Shown here piece after piece: positions 1-5,602 of a stretch of DNA of 12,403 nt. Each line of letters begins with the position of its first letter. The first letter of the stretch is position 1. The stretch is taken from positions 1-12,403 of the forward strand of contig JAFYLN010000137.1 of the NCBI GenBank assembly GCA_017537045.1, given 5' to 3'. This DNA is from Oscillospiraceae bacterium. GTDB taxonomy: Bacteria > Bacillota_A > Clostridia > Oscillospirales > Oscillospiraceae. The position numbers and the translations under genes were made by a program. The notes below the pieces were generated by a model. That model was not told the origin of the DNA. It ran no database searches and worked only from the letters and a program-made list of their open reading frames with translations.

Positions 1-141
1 GGAGAGGTGCCCCAAATCAAGGATTTGGGGCGGAGAGGGTTCGTTATTTTCCCTCTCAGTCAAAAATCGCTTCGATTTTTGACAGCTCTCCCAGAGGGAG
101 AGCCAAGGGCTTCGCCGCCAACAGCCCGATAAACATCAATT
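1..141. repeat. Partial palindromic intergenic repeat (copy A)
   Basis: This is the right part of an element that begins outside the window. It contains a hairpin at 9-31 (CCCCAAATC / GATTTGGGG), a perfect 11-bp hairpin at 59-83 (GTCAAAAATCG / CGATTTTTGAC), and a CTCTCCC...GGGAGAG hairpin near 86-103. It ends in CGATAAACATCAATT (127-141). The same end closes the repeat at 12036-12240, which also has GTCAAAAATC hairpins, so the two are probably related copies. Its edge lies 11 bases past the pepF stop, and its hairpins could end the pepF transcript. No gene is visible here. Confidence 0.7.
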
Positions 142-152
142 CATTTGATTCT

Positions 153-1907
153 TTATTCTTCCACCAGGGCACAGAACTGATCAATCTGGTCGGCAACGGT
201 CTGCAGGGCGGCGCGCCAGAATTCCTTATCGGTCAGGTCAATGTCCGCAACCTTTGCGGTGTCCTCGGCGGTTGAAATGGTGGTGGTATAGAGCAGCTTC
301 TTGTACTTAGGCACGAAGGCTGCACCTTCCTTTTCAAACTGGGCATACAGGCCGCGGGCAAACAGGGCACCGAAGGCATAGGGGTAGTTATAGAAGGTGG
401 GGCCATAGTAGTGGCTCTTGCAGACCCACATATAGGGATGAAGGCAATTATGATCCAGGCCATCACCATAGGACTGCTTCTGTGCCGTTTCCATAAAGCT
501 GCAGAGGGTGGCTGCGTCCATAAACTTCTCTTCGCGGTTTTCGAAGACCATGGCCTCGAAACGGAAGCGGGAGTAGATGTCGCAGATGACCTGCGTGATA
601 TCCTGCAGCTGGCTCTCGATCAGGGCGATCTTTTCATCCTTGCTTGCAGCCTTGGAGATGGCGGAAGCCATAACCACGCACTCATTGAAGGTGGAAGCCG
701 TTTCTGCCAGCGGCATGGAATAGTCACGGTTCAGCACCCGGTGATCCTTGATGCACTGGTTGTGGAACGCATGACCCAGTTCATGCGCCAGCGTCACCAC
801 ATCGGTGAACATACCGTCAAAATTGGTCAGAATGCGGCTCTGACCCAGACATTCCACACCAGCGCAGAAAGCGCCGCCGCGCTTGCCGTCCCGGGGGAAG
901 AAGTCGATCCACGCTTCATCAAAGGCTCTTGCCACCATATCAGCCAGCTCCTGATCGAAGCCGGAGAACTGCTCCACCAGAAACACCTTGGCATCTTCTG
1001 TGGTAAACTTGGTGGAGGAATTACCCATGGGTGCAAAAAGGTCATACCAGGGCAGGCCGTTTTCGTGACCCAGCGCCTTGGCCTTGGCCTTCAGATACTG
1101 CCAGAATTTGGGGCTGAACTCATCCATGGCAGAAAGCATGGCATCCAGCGTTGCCTTTTCCATATGTGCCTTTTTCAGGGTACGTGCCAGCGGGGATTCA
1201 TAGCCGCGCAGCTGGCAGTCGGAGATAGTCTCCAGTTTGATGGAGTTCAATGCGAAAGCCACGGCATCGCGGATGCGCTCATAGCAGGCGATCTCAGCTT
1301 CGTATGCATCCTTACGCACCTGTGCGTCGGGATCATAGGCCAGATTGCGGATGGCGGACAGGTTGGTGGTAGTGCCGCGGTAGGAAACAGGCACGGTGCT
1401 GGTCAGGTAGCTCTGCAGGTCGCTCCATGCGTCGCCACCGGACATGCTCATTCTGGCCATGACGGCTTCGCCGATGCCGGGCAGCAGATAGCGGCTGGAC
1501 GCGGCCATATTGGCAAAGAGGAATTCATAATCCTTCAGGCTTTCGTCAGCCATGACCAGCTCCATCAGATCCGGCAGCTTGGATGCCCAGTTTTCAAAGG
1601 CGGCCATGGGTGCTGCAACGCCGCTGAGGACTGCCATAACACGACCCATCTGAGAACCCGCTTCAGGATTGCGGGTATCGGCAGACTGGCGCAGCATGGC
1701 GTATTCGCCCAGCTTGCTTGCGGTGCTCTGGATGGTCTCTTCCATCGCGATGCCCTGTTTCAGCCCCTCGGCAGGGTCGGTCTGCTCCAGCGCAGCAGAA
1801 AAAGCGGTAAATGCAGCAACATGTTCTTTCAGAGCGGTCAGGTCTGCCTCAAAGGCAGGATCGTCAAAGCCCTTGTAAATGGGATCAAGGTTCCATACTT
1901 CGTTCAT
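153..1907 (-). CDS. pepF: Oligoendopeptidase F (M3 family zinc metallopeptidase)
   Basis: This 584-residue protein is a cytoplasmic zinc peptidase of family M3, whose PepF members cut short oligopeptides. The zinc site is HELGHAFH at residues 375-382, with H375 and H379 as ligands, E376 as the catalytic base, and the third ligand probably E402 in the segment AETASTFNE. An N-terminal helical domain followed by a C-terminal catalytic domain, and a length near 600, both fit PepF. No signal peptide is seen. The ATG is set by AAGGAGGA (complement of 1916-1923), 8 bases upstream. The gene stands alone, divergent from spo0A, with its own promoter. The exact peptide preference cannot be read from sequence. 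The M3 assignment is firm; the PepF name within M3 is very likely. Confidence 0.93.
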   Translation of the reverse strand: MNEVWNLDPIYKGFDDPAFEADLTALKEHVAAFTAFSAALEQTDPAEGLKQGIAMEETIQSTASKLGEYAMLRQSADTRNPEAGSQMGRVMAVLSGVAAPMAAFENWASKLPDLMELVMADESLKDYEFLFANMAASSRYLLPGIGEAVMARMSMSGGDAWSDLQSYLTSTVPVSYRGTTTNLSAIRNLAYDPDAQVRKDAYEAEIACYERIRDAVAFALNSIKLETISDCQLRGYESPLARTLKKAHMEKATLDAMLSAMDEFSPKFWQYLKAKAKALGHENGLPWYDLFAPMGNSSTKFTTEDAKVFLVEQFSGFDQELADMVARAFDEAWIDFFPRDGKRGGAFCAGVECLGQSRILTNFDGMFTDVVTLAHELGHAFHNQCIKDHRVLNRDYSMPLAETASTFNECVVMASAISKAASKDEKIALIESQLQDITQVICDIYSRFRFEAMVFENREEKFMDAATLCSFMETAQKQSYGDGLDHNCLHPYMWVCKSHYYGPTFYNYPYAFGALFARGLYAQFEKEGAAFVPKYKKLLYTTTISTAEDTAKVADIDLTDKEFWRAALQTVADQIDQFCALVEE

Positions 1908-1939
1908 AACGTGTTTCCTCCTTGTGGATATTTGTCCCC

Positions 1940-1968
1940 ATATTACAACATGTGGCTTCCGCCGTCAA
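1940..1968 (-). promoter_or_regulatory. Sigma-A-type promoter for pepF
   Basis: On the minus strand, TTGACG (complement of 1963-1968) is separated by 17 bases from TAATAT (complement of 1940-1945). A TGTAAT reading of the -10 overlaps it at shorter spacing. It points into pepF and lies some 33 bases before the start codon. Assigned from consensus match only. Confidence 0.55.
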
Positions 1969-2010
1969 CTGTCTTCGCAAAAAATCGTTGCGCACGCATC
2001 TATCCCTCTC

Positions 2011-2078
2011 ATGTTCGATTTTTGTCGATATGTTTTGATATTAACCGTTTTTGTCGGTAATTGTCGTGTTTTGGCGAA
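2011..2078 (+). promoter_or_regulatory. Cluster of Spo0A boxes upstream of spo0A
   Basis: The known Spo0A box is TTTGTCRAA. Seen here: TTTGTCGAT at 2021-2029 (8 of 9), TTTGTCGGT at 2050-2058 (7 of 9), ATTGTCGTG at 2060-2068 (weaker, core TTGTCG) and TTTGGCGAA at 2070-2078 (8 of 9). The last three begin exactly 10 bp apart, one DNA turn, the spacing at which Spo0A dimers bind tandem boxes. ATGTTCGAT at 2011 is a weaker match 10 bp before the first. A further TTTGTCG at 2129 lies just past the -10. The inference is autoregulation of spo0A, possibly also affecting divergent pepF. Confidence 0.65.
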
Positions 2079-2097
2079 CGATTGTTTTTGTTTTATC

Positions 2098-2126
2098 TTG
2101 AAAAAAGGTGTTCTTCATGCTATGCT
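2098..2126 (+). promoter_or_regulatory. Sigma-A-type promoter for spo0A, extended -10
   Basis: TTGAAA (2098-2103), a 17-base spacer and TATGCT (2121-2126) preceded by TGC form an extended -10 promoter. Transcription would start near 2133, on top of the TTTGTCG box at 2129, so Spo0A bound there could repress. I found no convincing sigma-H promoter. Confidence 0.65.
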
Positions 2127-2198
2127 TTATTTGTCGCCGGATGGCAGGGGAGCTACCGTCCGATGGGGAGAAACTAAGTCATGACAGGAGAGGACATT

Positions 2199-2975
2199 AT
2201 GGATCATTGTACAAATGTATTGATCGCCGACAGTGCCGAAGAATTCTGCACAGCTCTGAGCACCACGTTGCAGCGTGCCGGCGGTTTTGGAATTTGCGGA
2301 ACGGCCAGCGACGGGGAACAGGCCATCCGGCAGATTTTGGAGAAGAAGCCGGACATTCTGGTTCTGGATCTGATGCTGGCAAAGCAGGACGGCATCAGTG
2401 TTTTAAAGGCGATTGCGAATATGGAGCGCAAGCCCGTTACACTGGCAACTTCCGGTTTTATTACGGAATATGTGGCCAATACCGCAGCCAATCTGGGTGT
2501 CCGCTATCTGATGCTGAAGCCCTGTGATATGAACGCACTGGTGGAGCGGCTGCAGGAGATCCGGGGTGGGGAGAACCTCCGGACACCCATCCGCCGCACC
2601 GATAAGACCGGCATCGAAACCATGGTCACCAGCATCATCCACGAGATCGGCGTTCCCGCCCACATCAAGGGCTACCAGTACCTGCGCGAAGCCATCATCA
2701 TTGCGGTCAATGATATGGATGTGATCAATGCCATCACCAAGGTATTGTACCCGCAGGTGGCAAAAACATTCCAGACCACCCCCAGCCGTGTGGAACGGGC
2801 AATCAGACACGCCATCGAAGTCGCCTGGGATCGGGGCGATCTGGACACTTTGCAAAGATTCTTCGGCTATACCGTCAGTAATACCAAGGGAAAACCCACC
2901 AATTCGGAGTTTATCGCACTTATCGCTGACAAGCTCCAATTGCAGCTAAAATCCTCAGAAGTAGCGAACTTTTAG
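2199..2975 (+). CDS. spo0A: Sporulation master regulator Spo0A
   Basis: This is the response regulator that starts sporulation when phosphorylated. Residues about 5-120 are the receiver domain, with D11, the phospho-acceptor D57 (VLDLML), T84 and K107 in LKP. Residues about 140-255 are the Spo0A DNA-binding domain, nearly identical to the family in [15 protein letters not shown] (145-159) and the recognition helix [16 protein letters not shown] (195-210). At 258 residues it is close to the usual 260-270. The start is ATG 2199, five bases after AGGAGAGG; an in-frame ATG at 2181 overlaps that ribosome site and is less likely. Oddities: the usual second acidic residue after D11 is serine (S12), and the usual proline after the phospho-Asp loop is alanine (A61). 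It stands alone, with a box cluster suggesting autoregulation. Confidence 0.97.
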   Translation: MDHCTNVLIADSAEEFCTALSTTLQRAGGFGICGTASDGEQAIRQILEKKPDILVLDLMLAKQDGISVLKAIANMERKPVTLATSGFITEYVANTAANLGVRYLMLKPCDMNALVERLQEIRGGENLRTPIRRTDKTGIETMVTSIIHEIGVPAHIKGYQYLREAIIIAVNDMDVINAITKVLYPQVAKTFQTTPSRVERAIRHAIEVAWDRGDLDTLQRFFGYTVSNTKGKPTNSEFIALIADKLQLQLKSSEVANF

Positions 2976-2982
2976 TCTACCT

Positions 2983-3059
2983 TGTAGGGGCGGTCAGTGA
3001 CCGCCCGCCAACCTTGGACGGTGAACGCAGAAAGCGGGCGGCCATTGGCCGCCCCTACA
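2983..3059. repeat. Double-hairpin GC-rich repeat (copy E)
   Basis: This 77-bp element has inverted ends, TGTAGGGGCGG (2983-2993) and CCGCCCCTACA (3049-3059). Each end is itself a hairpin: GGGCGGTCA / TGACCGCCC (2988-3006) and GGGCGGCCA / TGGCCGCCC (3036-3054). It matches the elements at 3283-3414 and 8629-8736 in design. It lies 7 bases after the spo0A stop. Open frames crossing it are by-products of the repeat. Confidence 0.8.
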
Positions 3060-3112
3060 TTCTCTTTCGGAGAAAACCCACGAATAGTCCCGTGGGAGGC
3101 GAAACCCCTCCC
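3060..3112. repeat. Run of three small hairpins after copy E
   Basis: Three short stems follow each other: TTCTC / GAGAA (3060-3074), CCCACG / CGTGGG (3077-3096) and GGGAGG / CCTCCC (3094-3112), the last two overlapping and so mutually exclusive. On the minus strand the middle stem is followed by TTTTCTC, like a weak terminator. It is probably part of another small repeat; no function can be assigned. Confidence 0.4.
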
Positions 3113-3148
3113 CTATATTCTACAGGCAGAACTTTTTCATCAAACAAT

Positions 3149-3203
3149 ACTCTTGCCTTATTGGGTGCTATGTCACCAGCAAGGCAAGAGTGTTTTTCTT
3201 TTC
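3149..3203 (+). terminator. Rho-independent terminator, probably of spo0A
   Basis: A perfect 11-bp stem, ACTCTTGCCTT (3149-3159) with AAGGCAAGAGT (3181-3191), encloses a loop with an inner GGTG/CACC pairing. It is followed by GTTTTTCTTTT. It is the first strong plus-strand terminator after spo0A, about 175 bases past the stop, with copy E in between. Confidence 0.8.
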
Positions 3204-3225
3204 CGGCAGTATATTCCAAAAGAAA

Positions 3226-3246
3226 AAGGGCGGAATTTCCGCCCTT
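3226..3246 (-). terminator. Terminator-like stem, T tail on the minus strand
   Basis: AAGGGCGGAA (3226-3235) pairs with TTCCGCCCTT (3237-3246). On the minus strand the stem runs into TTTTTCTTTT, so it would stop leftward transcription, for example from the XRE gene. The same stem recurs at 3463-3483 with its T tail on the opposite strand. Confidence 0.6.
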
Positions 3247-3282
3247 CAGTGCGTCGAAAAACCGGAGATCTTCTGGTGCGCT

Positions 3283-3414
3283 TGTAGGGGCGGCTATTAG
3301 CCGCCCGAAGTGTTCATGATTTTTGCGTGTAAAAACAGAAGGATTGTTTCATTTTTCAGAACAATACGAACATATATGAAAAAATAAAAGCGGGCGGCGG
3401 GTCGCCGCCCCTAC
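3283..3414. repeat. Double-hairpin repeat with AT-rich interior (copy F)
   Basis: The ends are TGTAGGGGCGG (3283-3293), with hairpin GGGCGGCTA / TAGCCGCCC, and CCGCCCCTAC (3405-3414), with hairpin GGGCGGCG / CGCCGCCC. About 84 bases of very AT-rich DNA lie between. The left hairpin is identical in sequence to that of the 8629-8736 copy. CTACGA / TCGTAG (3411-3428) forms a further small palindrome at the right edge. No coding content is seen. Confidence 0.75.
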
Positions 3415-3462
3415 GAATTCTATCGTAGAGAATGCGAAATGATAGACTTTTTTGACACGCTC

Positions 3463-3487
3463 AAGGGCGGAATTTCCGCCCTTTTTG
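3463..3487 (+). terminator. Second copy of the terminator-like stem, plus orientation
   Basis: AAGGGCGGAA (3463-3472) and TTCCGCCCTT (3474-3483) repeat the 3226 stem exactly, followed here by TTTTTG on the plus strand. No plus-strand gene lies just upstream, so it may be an inverted duplicate, not a working terminator for a known gene. Confidence 0.5.
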
Positions 3488-3491
3488 CTAT

Positions 3492-3791
3492 TTATACATC
3501 ACTAAGCGTAAGAAGTTCTGCAATGACCTTATCTAAAAGAGGCAAGTATTTTTCGTCAATGCGGTGTATGGCATCTAGACGGAGTGTATCGTCCTGTCGC
3601 TCGTTACCGAACAGAACATAATCTGCAGACAGCCCAAGAACATTACAGACCTTGACCAGCATCTTTACGGAGATACCCGTTCTTCCTCGTTCCAACTCTG
3701 CCAGATAGGACACACTCACATCCAGCTTTTCAGCAAATTTCTCCCTTGTATAGCCCAAATCCTCACGAGCCTTGCGAATCCGCATATACAT
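3492..3791 (-). CDS. XRE-family helix-turn-helix regulator
   Basis: This 99-residue protein is a Cro/CI-type DNA-binding regulator. The five-helix domain covers about residues 3-62, with the helix-turn-helix in YTREKFAEKLDVSVSYLAEL (14-33) and the typical ERGRTGISVKML and GLSADYVLFG segments after it. The remaining 35 residues look like a short helical dimerisation tail. Start is ATG 3791 or the in-frame ATG 3785; GAGGTGAGGG lies just upstream of both. It is divergent from the membrane-protein gene at 3935. Its own -35 region contains TTGCATAACT, and the divergent promoter has TTGCATAGCT, so it probably regulates both. The target and signal are unknown. Family call is firm. Confidence 0.9.
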   Translation of the reverse strand: MYMRIRKAREDLGYTREKFAEKLDVSVSYLAELERGRTGISVKMLVKVCNVLGLSADYVLFGNERQDDTLRLDAIHRIDEKYLPLLDKVIAELLTLSDV

Positions 3792-3804
3792 ATACCCTCA
3801 CCTC

Positions 3805-3833
3805 AACATATAGTATCGGTGATAGTTATGCAA
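3805..3833 (-). promoter_or_regulatory. Promoter and candidate operator of the XRE gene
   Basis: On the minus strand, TTGCAT (complement of 3828-3833) is 17 bases from TATGTT (complement of 3805-3810). The sequence AGTTATGCAA at 3824-3833 is the inverted partner (9 of 10) of TTGCATAGCT at 3867-3876 in the divergent promoter, so one protein could cover both -35 boxes. Confidence 0.5.
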
Positions 3834-3866
3834 AATAAAATCAACTAATATTGTATAAAAAACATA

Positions 3867-3895
3867 TTGCATAGCTTGATGTTTTGCGTTATACT
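3867..3895 (+). promoter_or_regulatory. Promoter and candidate operator of the membrane-protein unit
   Basis: TTGCAT (3867-3872), a 17-base spacer and TATACT (3890-3895) form a good sigma-A promoter for the genes at 3935 and 4413. Its -35 overlaps TTGCATAGCT, the inverted copy of the XRE-side site. Confidence 0.7.
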
Positions 3896-3934
3896 AAATA
3901 CATCCCAAAAAACGAAAAGAAAGGTGTGTAGCAG

Positions 3935-4381
3935 ATGGGATATATGGATTTGGATAAATACGAAAAGAAAGAGAGTGAAACCAATGCTAGAGGAAAGGTG
4001 TTTATGCTCGGGTCAATCTTTCTGATTGTGATTGCTTGCTTCGCTTTTAGCGGCGGCTCGCTTGCCGGAATTATCGGTATGATTGGTGTGTTTGGTTTTA
4101 TCGCGGGTTTCTTTATGACTTTTAGCAACCGAAATAAGGGAACAATTTTGTATGAGAAAGAAATGGCACTCAAACAAGCGAATCTGAATATTCAGATGGC
4201 AAAAGCAGGAATGAACCCTTATGAAGTTAATAAAAAAGCAGCAGAAGCACAGGCGGCTCAAAAGGCAGAAACAAAAGAAATCATTAAAGGTGCCGTGGTT
4301 GGCGGGATTGTAGCAGGTGAAGCTGGTGCCGTTGTCGGTGCCACTATTGCCAAGAATAAAATAGATAACAAAAAGAGGTAA
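3935..4381 (+). CDS. Small membrane protein with glycine-zipper tail, function unknown
   Basis: I do not recognise a named family for this 148-residue protein. It has a charged N-terminus (1-21), two hydrophobic segments (about 22-38 and 43-63, the second glycine-rich), a polar helical middle rich in K, E, A and Q (about 70-115), and a C-terminal glycine-zipper stretch, GAVVGGIVAGEAGAVVGATI (119-138), with GxxxG pairs at 119/123, 124/128 and 131/135, then a basic tail. Such zippers pack against membranes or other helices in other families; any role here is inference. ATG 3935 has AAGGTG 8 bases upstream. It is the first gene of a unit with the lipoprotein 31 bases downstream and is divergent from an XRE regulator. 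Base composition is AT-richer than the flanking housekeeping genes. Confidence 0.8.
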   Translation: MGYMDLDKYEKKESETNARGKVFMLGSIFLIVIACFAFSGGSLAGIIGMIGVFGFIAGFFMTFSNRNKGTILYEKEMALKQANLNIQMAKAGMNPYEVNKKAAEAQAAQKAETKEIIKGAVVGGIVAGEAGAVVGATIAKNKIDNKKR

Positions 4382-4412
4382 AACCAGTTTATGCTATTGG
4401 AGGTAAATCAAA

Positions 4413-4610
4413 ATGAAAAGAGTTATTGCGTTTATTTTAGTCATCGCCCTGTGTATGGCTTTATGTGCCTGTGACGGTGGCAGCAGTTCCGGTAACAGAT
4501 GCACCATTTGCAAAAAGACAGCTACACATACTTTCCAAAATTCCAAGTATTGTGATAGTTGTTATGAAGCTGCTGTAAAATGGGCTTTCAATAATGTTGC
4601 AGGAAAGTAA
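4413..4610 (+). CDS. Small lipoprotein with two CxxC pairs (putative zinc ribbon)
   Basis: This 65-residue product starts with a lipoprotein signal peptide: KR, a hydrophobic core, and the lipobox LCAC, predicting lipid attachment at C20. The mature part is only about 46 residues and holds C30-x2-C33 and C47-x2-C50, spaced like a zinc ribbon or a small redox site. The function is not recognised. GGAGGT lies 8 bases before ATG 4413. Only 31 bases separate it from the membrane-protein gene and a strong hairpin follows its stop, so the two are very likely co-transcribed. The lipoprotein would sit on the outer face of the membrane, where it could meet the membrane protein; that contact is inference. 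Confidence 0.8.
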   Translation: MKRVIAFILVIALCMALCACDGGSSSGNRCTICKKTATHTFQNSKYCDSCYEAAVKWAFNNVAGK

Positions 4611-4618
4611 TAGCGATG

Positions 4619-4652
4619 TAACAGGGAACGAATCGACATTCGTTCCCTGTTA
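4619..4652 (+). terminator. Terminator of the membrane-protein/lipoprotein unit
   Basis: A perfect 15-bp stem, TAACAGGGAACGAAT (4619-4633) with ATTCGTTCCCTGTTA (4638-4652), has a CGAC loop. The tail CTTATACTTT is only moderately T-rich, but the stem is very strong and lies 8 bases past the lipoprotein stop. Confidence 0.75.
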
Positions 4653-4860
4653 CTTATACTTTATAGGAGTTGTGCGTGATTCTGAATTGCTTACTCAATT
4701 CGTTGCGGCTCAATACCGGGATGCCTTTGGATCGTATCTGCGGAAACTGTGGGTGCTGATGTGCTCGTAACCCAAACAGCACAGGCAATCGTCAACTGTT
4801 TATGAACTGCTCTTTTTGAATATAGAGAAAATCGTTTCTGTCTTTAATTCATCCCGCTGG
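4653..4860. other. Gene-free stretch, possible decayed coding remnant
   Basis: No gene with a credible start and ribosome site is seen. On the minus strand a frame of 50 codons stays open (complement of 4694-4843) and reads like protein in its second half, with PTVSADTIQRHPGIEPQRIE at the end, but it has no ATG. On the plus strand a GTG frame of 32 codons (4672-4770) has GGAG only 2 bases before the start, which is too close. Either could be a leftover of a lost gene. Confidence 0.3.
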
Positions 4861-4863
4861 TTC

Positions 4864-4890
4864 TTGTAATTTCTCTTTCCATGGTATAAT
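4864..4890 (+). promoter_or_regulatory. Promoter of the acyl-CoA thioesterase gene
   Basis: A consensus TATAAT (4885-4890) is preceded by TGG, an extended -10. The -35 is poor (TTGTAA at 4864-4869, 15-base spacing), which fits an extended -10 promoter. AAGGAGGT (4907-4914) follows, 7 bases before the start codon. Confidence 0.65.
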
Positions 4891-4921
4891 ATAGAAGAAA
4901 GCATCCAAGGAGGTTCTGCCT

Positions 4922-5407
4922 ATGAACACCAACGCAAAAACTGTAGATGACTCCCGGGTGGAAACCGTACACATCGTACGGCCCAATCATCTCAACGGTG
5001 CCAACCGCCTGTTTGGCGGCATCCTGATGCAGTGGATCGACGAGGTAGCGGGCATCGTGGCCAAACGGCACTCCATGAGCAATGTGACCACCGCATCGGT
5101 GGATAATCTGACCTTCCTGCACGGTGCTTACCAGAATGATCTGGTGGTCATCAAGGGAAAATTGACATGGGTCGGCTCATCCTCCATGGAGGTCTGCGTG
5201 GACACCTATGTGGAAAGCCCCAAGGGGGAACGCCACCGGATCAACAATGCCCACTTCATGATGGTGGCACTGGACAAAGACGATAAGCCCGTCAGAGTTC
5301 CTTCCCTGATTTTGAGCAACGAGGACGAGGAGCTGGCATGGCGCCACGGCGAAGAACGCCGCCGCATCCGCATCCAGCGCAAAAAGGACAAGCTGGACGG
5401 AATCTGA
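4922..5407 (+). CDS. Acyl-CoA thioesterase, hotdog fold (YciA/BFIT-like)
   Basis: This 161-residue cytoplasmic enzyme belongs to the hotdog-fold acyl-CoA thioesterases, which split acyl-CoA into a fatty acid and CoA. The family signature is NRLFGGILMQWIDEVAG (28-44): a conserved Asn and Gly-Gly turn, then the central helix carrying the acidic residue D40, the expected catalytic position. The strands that follow (SVDNLTFL, DLVVIKGKLTWVG, MEVCVDTYVE, NAHFMMVALD) fit the fold. The tail after 140 is highly charged (EERRRIRIQRKKDK) and may be a species-specific extension. The start is fixed by AAGGAGGT. The gene has its own promoter and faces the transporter gene across a shared hairpin. Chain-length preference cannot be told. 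Confidence 0.88.
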   Translation: MNTNAKTVDDSRVETVHIVRPNHLNGANRLFGGILMQWIDEVAGIVAKRHSMSNVTTASVDNLTFLHGAYQNDLVVIKGKLTWVGSSSMEVCVDTYVESPKGERHRINNAHFMMVALDKDDKPVRVPSLILSNEDEELAWRHGEERRRIRIQRKKDKLDGI

Positions 5408-5445
5408 ATCAGGTTTTGCATAACATAACTGTCTGCTGTTCCAAC

Positions 5446-5536
5446 TGTCATTGCGAGGAAGCCCAAAGGGCTGACGTGGCAATCCGTTTTCCAAAATCCC
5501 TGATTCCCACGGTCTCTCCGCTCTCTCGGAATGACA
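5446..5536. repeat. MITE-like repeat with 12-bp inverted ends (copy G)
   Basis: The 91-bp element starts with TGTCATTGCGAG (5446-5457) and ends with CTCGGAATGACA (5525-5536), inverted with 11 of 12 matches. Its left part, including GACGTGGCAATCCG, recurs at 10272-10309 inside copy C. It lies between the thioesterase stop and the shared terminator. No coding capacity. Confidence 0.7.
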
Positions 5537-5554
5537 CAGCCCCTTTGACATGCA

Positions 5555-5587
5555 CAAACGCCTGCCCGGTAACCGGGCAGGCGTTTG
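5555..5587. terminator. Bidirectional terminator between convergent genes
   Basis: A near-perfect palindrome with arms CAAACGCCTGCCCGG (5555-5569) and CCGGGCAGGCGTTTG (5573-5587) sits between the thioesterase (+) and the transporter (-). T-rich stretches follow on both strands but are short, so termination rests mainly on the strong stem. It lies 15 bases from the transporter stop. Confidence 0.75.
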
Positions 5588-5602
5588 ATGTTTTGCGAAA
5601 TC

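Noticed and set aside
411..2060. Long plus-strand open frame (about 549 codons) opposite pepF
   Set aside because: It has no ribosome site or recognisable motif, is rich in His, Gly and Cys as antisense frames of GC-rich genes are, and lies wholly over a clear M3 peptidase gene.
2181..2198. Upstream in-frame ATG for spo0A at 2181
   Set aside because: The ribosome site AGGAGAGG (2186-2193) lies after this ATG and is correctly placed for ATG 2199, which also matches the usual Spo0A N-terminus length.
2997..3319. Two overlapping plus-strand frames of about 100 codons after spo0A
   Set aside because: They run through GC hairpin repeats and a terminator. Their sequence is explained by the repeats, and they have no credible start.
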